Shown one piece after another: positions 58,488 to 64,000 of a stretch of DNA of 64,000 nucleotides. The notes beneath the pieces are model-generated. The model saw nothing but the letters and a program-made list of their open reading frames with translations. It did not search any database and was not told the origin of the DNA. The stretch lies in the NCBI GenBank assembly GCA_052318935.1, contig JBQRKO010000017.1. The stretch is one strand, 5' to 3'. The number at the start of each line of letters is the position of its first letter. Within the stretch, counting starts at the first letter, position 1. This stretch comes from Niallia sp052318935. Its GTDB lineage: Bacteria > Bacillota > Bacilli > Bacillales > Cytobacillaceae. Position numbers and translations under genes: made by a program.

Positions 58488-59738
58488 TTAAACAGTTATA
58501 GGCTGTTGAAACAACGGATACTGACCACAAATTGCTTTTATTGTTTCTCTTGACTTCACTAAAACTGCTAATTCTCCTTTGCTCTTCAGAACAGATGCAA
58601 TTACTTTAGCGATTTGCATCATTTCTTCCCTTTTCATTCCACGTGTCGTTAATGCCGCTGTCCCAATGCGGATTCCACTTGTAACAAACGGGCTTTGAGG
58701 ATCATAAGGTATGGTGTTTTTATTAACCGTAATACCAGCCTCTTCAAGCAGCTTCTCTGCTTCTTTTCCTGTTAAATCCCAAGGTCGTACATCAAGCAGT
58801 ACAATATGATTATCTGTTCCGTCTGACACAAGGGCAGCCCCTTCTTTCTTTAATGCTTCACCAAGTGTGGCAGCATTTTCGATCGTTTGTTTGGCATATT
58901 CTTTAAAGCTTGGCTGTAATGCTTCTTGGAAAGCAACCGCCTTAGCCGCAATAATGTGCATGAGAGGTCCGCCTTGTATTCCTGGAAATACCGCTTTATT
59001 AATTTGTTTCATGATCTCTTCATCGTTTGTTAAAATAATTCCACCTCGAGGTCCGCGCAATGTTTTATGAGTAGTGCTTGTCACAACATCAGCATGCGGT
59101 ACAGGAGAAGGATGCACCCCTGCTGCGACAAGTCCGGCAATATGTGCCATATCCACCATTAGTTTTGCCCCAACTTGATCAGCAATTGCTTTAAACTTTG
59201 AAAAATCAATCGTTCTTGGATATGCGCTTGTACCTGCGATAATTAACTTTGGCTTTTCTCTTTTCGCCACTTCTTCAAGTTCATCGTAATCAATTAGATG
59301 TGTATCTTCCCTCACCCCGTAGGATACGACATCAAACCATTTTCCAGACATGCTTACTGGACTGCCATGTGTGAGATGTCCACCGTGCGATAAATTCATA
59401 CCCATCACTTTATCACCTGGATTAAGCAAAGCAAAAAAAACCGCTGTATTTGCTTGTGCACCTGAGTGTGGTTGTACATTTGCAAATCGAGCATCAAACA
59501 ACTTGGTTAAACGTTCAATCGCTGCTTGTTCCGCTACATCGACATATTCACATCCACCGTAGTAACGTTTTCCCGGATAACCTTCAGCATATTTATTCGT
59601 CATCACGCTTCCCATAGCTTCCAATACGTCCTGACTTACAAAGTTTTCTGATGCAATTAACTCTAACGTATGAAGCTGGCGATGTTTCTCTTTCTCAATG
59701 GCTTCAAAAATCGTTGTATCATTTTTTTGCAAACTCAA
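58488..59738 (-). CDS. glyA: serine hydroxymethyltransferase under a glycine riboswitch
   Basis: A 416-residue PLP enzyme, the usual SHMT length: LELIASENFVSQDVLEAMGSVMTNKYAEGYPGKRYYGGCEYVD, QPHSGAQANTAVFFALL, DMAHIAGLVAAGVHPSP, and the cofactor lysine in TSTTHKTLRGPRGG (Lys225). It interconverts glycine plus methylene-THF with serine plus THF. The start is a TTG at 59738 five bases after GGGGTGG; the open frame upstream to 59816 has no ribosome site. The transcript starts near 60115 and passes a tandem glycine riboswitch with a terminator, so high glycine should turn it on. That suggests conversion of excess glycine to serine. Confidence 0.95.
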   Translation of the reverse strand: MSLQKNDTTIFEAIEKEKHRQLHTLELIASENFVSQDVLEAMGSVMTNKYAEGYPGKRYYGGCEYVDVAEQAAIERLTKLFDARFANVQPHSGAQANTAVFFALLNPGDKVMGMNLSHGGHLTHGSPVSMSGKWFDVVSYGVREDTHLIDYDELEEVAKREKPKLIIAGTSAYPRTIDFSKFKAIADQVGAKLMVDMAHIAGLVAAGVHPSPVPHADVVTSTTHKTLRGPRGGIILTNDEEIMKQINKAVFPGIQGGPLMHIIAAKAVAFQEALQPSFKEYAKQTIENAATLGEALKKEGAALVSDGTDNHIVLLDVRPWDLTGKEAEKLLEEAGITVNKNTIPYDPQSPFVTSGIRIGTAALTTRGMKREEMMQIAKVIASVLKSKGELAVLVKSRETIKAICGQYPLFQQPITV

Positions 59739-59868
59739 TCGTTCCACCCCTAAAAATTTTATTTTTGACGGACTGTGGGAATGTATTCCTATTTCCCTTC
59801 CAGAAAAACCTTTCATTTTTGGAAAAATTTAGGTAACGAACATACCCCCTATTAACTTTTTTGAACGC

Positions 59869-59911
59869 AAAAAAGGACAGAAGAAGGGTAATGTTCCCTT
59901 CTCTGTCCTTT
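59869..59911 (-). terminator. expression-platform terminator of the glycine riboswitch
   Basis: A strong stem between AAAAAGGACAGA and TCTGTCCTTTT with a short loop, then TTTTTT on the minus strand. It directly follows the second aptamer. Its 5' arm overlaps the aptamer's closing helix, the usual ON-switch layout. Confidence 0.85.
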
Positions 59912-60085
59912 TACCTGAGAGTTTAACTCCATTTATTTTTGGAATCTTCCCCTTTGGTGGCGTTTTTAAACGCTCTCTCCAGAGTTGCGTCCTGTTGTAG
60001 TCCATTTACCTGAGAGATTTGTTCCAAGGGTATTTTTGGAGTTTGCTCCTTCGGTGGTATGCACTTACGTTTACACTCTCCTACA
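59905..60085 (-). ncRNA. tandem glycine riboswitch (gcvT motif)
   Basis: Read on the minus strand, two homologous aptamers follow one another. Each has a conserved GGAGAG(U/A) 5' element (aptamer I from about 60083, aptamer II about 59981), the ACCGAAGGAGC or ACCAAAGGGGAAG core, and a closing UCUCAGGUAAA (about 60007-60017 and 59911-59920). This arrangement is characteristic of the cooperative glycine riboswitch. It lies between a sigma-A promoter and glyA. Confidence 0.95.
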
Positions 60086-60121
60086 ACTATCATCCGCACT
60101 GTATTAATTTTTCGTATTTTC

Positions 60122-60150
60122 AGAATAATTGACATAAAATTGATTGTCAA
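60122..60150 (-). promoter_or_regulatory. sigma-A promoter of the glycine-riboswitch transcript
   Basis: -35 TTGACA (60150-60145), 17-base spacer, -10 TATTCT (60127-60122). It is placed about 40 bases before the first aptamer. Confidence 0.8.
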
Positions 60151-60225
60151 GTGAATTTTTTCAATAGAACTTTGCTTCCGGTACATCAGCTTTTATCTAC
60201 TTCTAATTTTTCTTACGGTTACTTC

Positions 60226-60296
60226 TTTGACACTAAATGAGATAAAAGTGCGTACTTACATGTTGAGATTTATACATATTATACTGAATCTCAACA
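60226..60296 (+). promoter_or_regulatory. zwf upstream control region
   Basis: A 32-base segment (60226-60257) matches 62948-62979 before the nitrilase-like gene at 26 of 32 positions, including GTGCGTACTT. GTGCGTACTTACATG (60248-60262) also resembles a motif before the nitroreductase gene. Immediately after, TGTTGAGATT (60261-60270) and AATCTCAACA (60287-60296) form a perfect 10-bp inverted repeat. Possible operator(s) or leader hairpin; regulator unknown. Confidence 0.45.
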
Positions 60297-60334
60297 GAGA
60301 AAAACACTTAACGAAAAAGTACAGGAGGATCAAA

Positions 60335-61876
60335 ATGAATGAATTAACTATACCTCACAATAATAGTTTAGCAGAGAATTCTTTGGATATGTCAGAGATA
60401 CTAGGATTAGACGCCATGACTTTTGTCTTATTTGGAGCCACCGGAGATCTAGCTAAGAGAAAAATCTATCCTGCCCTTTATAATTTATTTCTCGATGGTA
60501 AAATGCCTGAATCGTTTTCGATTATTGGTGTAGGAAGAAGAGCATGGTTCGATGATCAATTTCAAGCTAATATTGAAGACTCTATTAAAGCTTTCTCTAG
60601 GCGACCGATTGACGATAGTTCCAAAACAAAGAAATTTCTAGAAGTATTTCGGTTTATTTCCTTAGATGTAATGGAAGAACAAGCATACGAAGGGTATCAA
60701 AAGTTAGGTGAATTAGTTAAAAGACGCGAAGAACAATTAAACATTCCTGAAAATCGACTATTTTATTTATCGGTTGCACCAGAATTCTTTGATACCATTG
60801 CTTTAGGCATCAAAGAAAGTGGATTAGCTTCCGGAAAAGGAAGGAAGCGTCTAATCATTGAAAAACCCTTTGGGAATGATTTAAAGTCTGCACAAGAGTT
60901 AAATAAAAAATTAAGTCGTGCATTTGAAGAAGAAGAAATTTATCGTATTGACCATTATCTTGGAAAGCCAATGGTACAAAACCTTGAAACGTTAGGTTTT
61001 GCAAATCCTGTTCTTAAAACTTTGTGGAACAACCAGTATATTGCCAACGTACAAATTACTGCTAGTGAGACGGTAGGTGTAGAAGAAAGGGCAGAATATT
61101 ATGACCAATCAGGAGCGGTAAAAGATATGTTTCAAAATCACTTGTTGCAACTGCTCATGATGACTGCGATGCAGCCTCCGCAAAATATCAACGCGAAAGA
61201 AGTTAGCAAGGAAAAGAAAAAAATAATGAAATTTCTTCGCCCGCTACAGAAAGAAAATGTAGCCACAGATGTTCTTCGAGGCCAATACACGGCAGGAGAA
61301 ATAGATGGAAAATCAGTCGTTGGATATAAAGAAGAGCCTGGAATTAATAATTCGTCAACAAATGATACATTTATAGCAGCGCGTTTATGGATCGATAATG
61401 AATTTTGGAGTGGGGTCCCATTTTATATCCGTACAGGAAAAAGAATGAAAGAAAAATTGACAAGCATAGTAATTGAATTTAAAAATTCATTAAAAGATTT
61501 GACTATGCCTCAGTTTGGATCAATGACACCTAATGCTTTAATAATCCAAATCAGCCCGCAAGAAGGAATTTCACTGCAACTAAATATGAAGAATCCATTA
61601 ACGAATCAAATCGAGCCTGTCAATATAAACTTTTTTAATAGTGTAAAAGATGTACCGGAAGCATACGAACTCCTCCTGTTTGATGCAATGCGAGGTGATT
61701 CCACCTTTTTTGCACATTGGGAAGAAGTCGAGTTATCGTGGGCTTGGGTTCAACCGGTACTGGAGGCATTTAAGGAAAATCTTCTTCCGCTTCATTACTA
61801 TCGTTCCGGTTCAATGGGACCGGATGCTTCAGACGAATTACTTCAGGAGGATGGTTTTAAGTGGTGGGAATTTTAA
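60335..61876 (+). CDS. zwf: glucose-6-phosphate 1-dehydrogenase
   Basis: A 513-residue enzyme of the oxidative pentose phosphate pathway, converting glucose-6-phosphate and NADP+ to 6-phosphogluconolactone and NADPH. Seen: coenzyme loop VLFGATGDLAKRKIYPALYNL (34-43), KPFGNDLKSAQ, the active-site motif RIDHYLGKPMVQN (about 204), the C-terminal GVPFYIRTGKRM and HYYRSGSMGPDASDELL. The start is the ATG at 60335 behind AGGAGG; the long upstream open frame has no ribosome site. It precedes a YqeC-type 6-phosphogluconate dehydrogenase gene, so the next oxidative step lies alongside. Confidence 0.96.
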   Translation: MNELTIPHNNSLAENSLDMSEILGLDAMTFVLFGATGDLAKRKIYPALYNLFLDGKMPESFSIIGVGRRAWFDDQFQANIEDSIKAFSRRPIDDSSKTKKFLEVFRFISLDVMEEQAYEGYQKLGELVKRREEQLNIPENRLFYLSVAPEFFDTIALGIKESGLASGKGRKRLIIEKPFGNDLKSAQELNKKLSRAFEEEEIYRIDHYLGKPMVQNLETLGFANPVLKTLWNNQYIANVQITASETVGVEERAEYYDQSGAVKDMFQNHLLQLLMMTAMQPPQNINAKEVSKEKKKIMKFLRPLQKENVATDVLRGQYTAGEIDGKSVVGYKEEPGINNSSTNDTFIAARLWIDNEFWSGVPFYIRTGKRMKEKLTSIVIEFKNSLKDLTMPQFGSMTPNALIIQISPQEGISLQLNMKNPLTNQIEPVNINFFNSVKDVPEAYELLLFDAMRGDSTFFAHWEEVELSWAWVQPVLEAFKENLLPLHYYRSGSMGPDASDELLQEDGFKWWEF

Positions 61877-61992
61877 GTTTTTGAGTGAAGCTACTAGTAA
61901 GAAAAAAGTCTACAAATTCGATTGCGTATTAGTAGAGATACATGCAAAGAGCAAATAATCTTTTGGAAAACTATTTTTAGGAGGAGATTAAT

Positions 61993-62886
61993 ATGAAGAT
62001 TGGACTAATTGGTCTAGGGAAAATGGGATCTAACTTAACAAAAAATATTATAGAACATAATCATGAAGTAGTCGTTTACGATGTAAATCGTCAATTAGTA
62101 GGAGAGATGGAAACATATGGGGCTGCGGGTACTTCAAGTTTGTTGGAACTTGTTCAATCATTAGAGCAACCGAGGATATTATGGATAATGGTTCCTCATC
62201 CAGTTGTGGATTCAGTGCTTAGCGAAATTACTCCTTTTTTGGATAACGGTGACATCGTCATTGAAGCAGGAAACTCCCACTATAAACAATCCATTGAACG
62301 GTATAATCATCTAAAGAAATTTGGTATTAGCTTTATGGATGCAGGAACTTCCGGAGGAATGGAGGGAGCCCGTCATGGAGCTTGCTACATGGTTGGGGGT
62401 GATAGAGAAGCCTGGGAAATAGTTGAACCTATTTTTCGTGATACAGCTGTAGCAAATGGATACTTATATGCAGGGAAAGCAGGAAGTGGGCACTTTTTAA
62501 AAATGGTCCATAATGGTATTGAATATGGAATGATGGCTGCTATTGGTGAAGGGTTTGAAATATTAGAGAAAAGCGAATTCGAATATGATTATGAAAAAGT
62601 TGCTAGCGTATGGAATAACGGTTCAGTTATACGTTCATGGCTTATGGAGTTAACAGAAAATGCTTTTTCAAAAGATGCAAAACTTAACGAAATTAAAGGG
62701 ACCATGCATTCTTCTGGTGAAGGAAAGTGGACGTTAGAAACAGCTTTGGATCTTCAAACTGCCACGCCAGTTATCGCCATGTCCCTATTGATGCGTTATC
62801 GTTCATTAGAAGAGGATACCTTTACAGGAAAAGTAGTAGCTGCATTACGAAATGAATTTGGAGGACATGCTATCGAAAAAAAATGA
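61993..62886 (+). CDS. yqeC: 6-phosphogluconate dehydrogenase, short NAD-type (YqeC-like)
   Basis: A 297-residue oxidative decarboxylase that makes ribulose-5-phosphate from 6-phosphogluconate. The Rossmann N-terminus is MKIGLIGLGKMGSNL, then IVIEAGNSHYKQSI, the substrate motif FMDAGTSGGMEGARHGACYMVGG, the catalytic Lys in GSGHFLKMVHNGIEYGMM, and GKWTLETALDL. The short length and substrate motif fit the YqeC/Gnd-like group rather than the 468-residue GndA. The start ATG follows AGGAGG. It is 117 bases after zwf and probably in the same operon. Ribulose-5-phosphate is also the formaldehyde acceptor of the (here broken) HxlA reaction. Confidence 0.93.
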   Translation: MKIGLIGLGKMGSNLTKNIIEHNHEVVVYDVNRQLVGEMETYGAAGTSSLLELVQSLEQPRILWIMVPHPVVDSVLSEITPFLDNGDIVIEAGNSHYKQSIERYNHLKKFGISFMDAGTSGGMEGARHGACYMVGGDREAWEIVEPIFRDTAVANGYLYAGKAGSGHFLKMVHNGIEYGMMAAIGEGFEILEKSEFEYDYEKVASVWNNGSVIRSWLMELTENAFSKDAKLNEIKGTMHSSGEGKWTLETALDLQTATPVIAMSLLMRYRSLEEDTFTGKVVAALRNEFGGHAIEKK

Positions 62887-62947
62887 AATTTTCTCCATAA
62901 TGGAACTAAAAACATTTTAAATATCAATGAAAAAAAATAAACAATTC

Positions 62948-62984
62948 TTTGTAACTAAATAAAACAAAAGTGTGTACTTGTTAG
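62948..62984 (+). promoter_or_regulatory. shared upstream motif before the nitrilase-like gene
   Basis: TTTGTAACTAAAT-AAA-CAAAAGTGTGTACTT (62948-62979, gaps only for reading) matches the zwf upstream element 60226-60257 at 26 of 32 positions. It lies about 95 bases before the nitrilase-like start. Suggests common regulation; regulator unknown. Confidence 0.4.
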
Positions 62985-63077
62985 AGAGAACCATTTCTAA
63001 TACTATCAATATAAATTCATTAATAAAATAAATACTCTGAATTTTCACTATATAAATTGAATAACAAGGAGGATCCT

Positions 63078-63956
63078 ATGAAACTAAGAGTCTCGGCAGT
63101 TCAATATCATCTTCATACTATACAAAGTTTTGATGAATTTGCAAATCAAGTGGAGCACTATGTTAAAACGGCAGAAGAATTTGGAGCGGATTTTGTTTTA
63201 TTCCCAGAATTTCTCACAACGCAGCTTATGTCCATTGGCAACCAACAAGGTCAAGCTTTGACCATCCAAGATCTTCCCTCTTTTACCGATGAGTATCGAT
63301 CTTTATTTATAAATTTAGCGATTAAAAACCAGATTCATATTATTGGAGGAACACACGTTATTAATAAAGAGGGTCGTTTATACAATGTTGCCCATTTATT
63401 CTATCCAGATGGAAGAATAGCAGAACAAGCAAAGCTTCATATTACTCCAACAGAAGTGAATGAATGGAATATGACTCCTGGTGATGGCCTTGAAGTGTTT
63501 GATACTGAAAAAGGAAGAATCGCTATTTTAACCTGCTATGATATTGAGTTTCCGGAAATTGTTCGAATGGCAAAGGCGAAGGGGGCGGATATTATTTTCA
63601 GTCCTTCATGTACAGATGATCGTCATGGATTCTATCGTGTCCGCTACACGAGTCATGCGAGGGCAGTCGAAAACCAAGTTTACGTCGTTTCCACTGGTAC
63701 AGTAGGTTCACTTCCTACAGTTGATTTTATGAGAGCGAATTTCGGACAAGCAGCTGTTATTACACCAAATGATATTCCTTTTCCTCCCCGCGGCATTTTG
63801 GTAGAAGGAGAGATTAATGGGGATATGATTGTGACAGCAGACCTTGATTTAGAACTGTTATATCAGGTTCGAAAAAATGGCTCGGTTACCACATGGCGTG
63901 ATCGGCGTACTGACCTTTATCCAGATTGGGAACCTAAAAAAGAACTTAGTACTTAA
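63078..63956 (+). CDS. carbon-nitrogen hydrolase (nitrilase superfamily)
   Basis: A 292-residue C-N hydrolase with the Glu-Lys-Cys triad: Glu44 (FVLFPEF), Lys119 (AKLHITPTE) and Cys153 (AILTCYDIEFPE). Further conserved parts are VRYTSHARAVENQVYVV and the C-terminal DRRTDLY. Such enzymes hydrolyse amides or omega-amides. The N-terminal domain of B. subtilis YhcX has the same fold, fused to an acetyltransferase. The start is the ATG at 63078 after AAGGAGG. It is followed 26 bases later by another start codon on the same strand, so it may lead an operon. It shares an upstream motif with zwf. Confidence 0.9.
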   Translation: MKLRVSAVQYHLHTIQSFDEFANQVEHYVKTAEEFGADFVLFPEFLTTQLMSIGNQQGQALTIQDLPSFTDEYRSLFINLAIKNQIHIIGGTHVINKEGRLYNVAHLFYPDGRIAEQAKLHITPTEVNEWNMTPGDGLEVFDTEKGRIAILTCYDIEFPEIVRMAKAKGADIIFSPSCTDDRHGFYRVRYTSHARAVENQVYVVSTGTVGSLPTVDFMRANFGQAAVITPNDIPFPPRGILVEGEINGDMIVTADLDLELLYQVRKNGSVTTWRDRRTDLYPDWEPKKELST

Positions 63957-63982
63957 GGTCTATAAGCATAAGGAGCGATTAT

Positions 63983-64000
63983 ATGGCGTATTACAAAGAG
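63983..64000 (+). CDS. start of a downstream gene (truncated by window end)
   Basis: ATG at 63983, seven bases after AAGGAG, begins MAYYKE and leaves the window. The close spacing to the C-N hydrolase suggests an operon. Too short to identify. Confidence 0.6.

Noticed and set aside
1..64000. tRNA, rRNA, prophage or intact IS elements
   Set aside because: I looked for tRNA-like cloverleaf arms, rRNA-like conserved stretches, integrase or transposase genes and found none. A covariance-model scan would be decisive but could not be run.

Overview
The window is AT-rich, and its gene set and signals are those of a Bacillaceae bacterium: strong AGGAGG-type ribosome sites, frequent TTG/GTG starts, a Bacillus-type single-cluster ferredoxin, gbsAB/gbsR, an mnt operon with an MntR-like box, a BirA box before bioY, a tandem glycine riboswitch, and G+C-rich dispersed repeats of a kind common in this family. 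The genus cannot be fixed from the sequence alone. No rRNA, tRNA, CRISPR array, prophage or intact transposase was seen.

Layout. 1-7.3 kb: a partial BMP-family lipoprotein, ferredoxin, a YitT membrane protein, an Lrp-type regulator, an orphan GAF-PAS histidine kinase with a small divergent ORF, and an amidohydrolase-aminotransferase operon. 7.3-13.2 kb: a DHA2 exporter, an HxlR regulator, a nitroreductase and a chemoreceptor. 13.2-30.8 kb: a two-gene operon of an aberrant ketoacyl synthase and a membrane histidine kinase, an SNF2 helicase, a Trm11-like methyltransferase, bioY, a CPBP protease, a YbaK-like protein, the mntBCA manganese importer, a DRE-TIM aldolase-like enzyme, a phosphoesterase and a HAD hydrolase. 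Six copies of a mosaic repeat (A-F) are scattered through 7.3-30.8 kb, some with a second module inserted. 30.8-45.8 kb: an LLM oxidoreductase, a TolB-like membrane propeller, a MarR/DoxX locus with a foreign G+C-rich gene between gene remnants, an ECF sigma/DUF4179/LCP envelope operon, a PadR-HAAS pair with HAAS broken by an amber codon, a WYL/GyrI-like operon, and a PIN-domain toxin-antitoxin-like pair. 45.8-50.6 kb: a TetR-controlled MMPL transporter, then a graveyard of ocd, hxlB and hxlA remnants beside an intact hxlR.

50.6-64 kb forms a metabolic block. It has a betaine-binding lipoprotein, gbsAB (choline to glycine betaine) with gbsR, and an opposite-strand run led by a glycine riboswitch (glyA, gcvH, a HesB-like protein, a small membrane protein, a ferredoxin-NADP reductase, a cupin). 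It ends with zwf, a YqeC-type 6-phosphogluconate dehydrogenase and a nitrilase-superfamily hydrolase. I infer a theme of choline/betaine to glycine to serine, with formaldehyde and C1 handling: hxlAB, zwf and gnd together make the dissimilatory RuMP cycle, whose hxlAB arm has decayed here.

Most likely to repay study: the ketoacyl-synthase/kinase operon, the PIN pair, the riboswitch-glyA-gcvH cluster, the nested repeats and the apparently leaderless MarR gene. All product calls rest on recognising families by eye; no database search was run.
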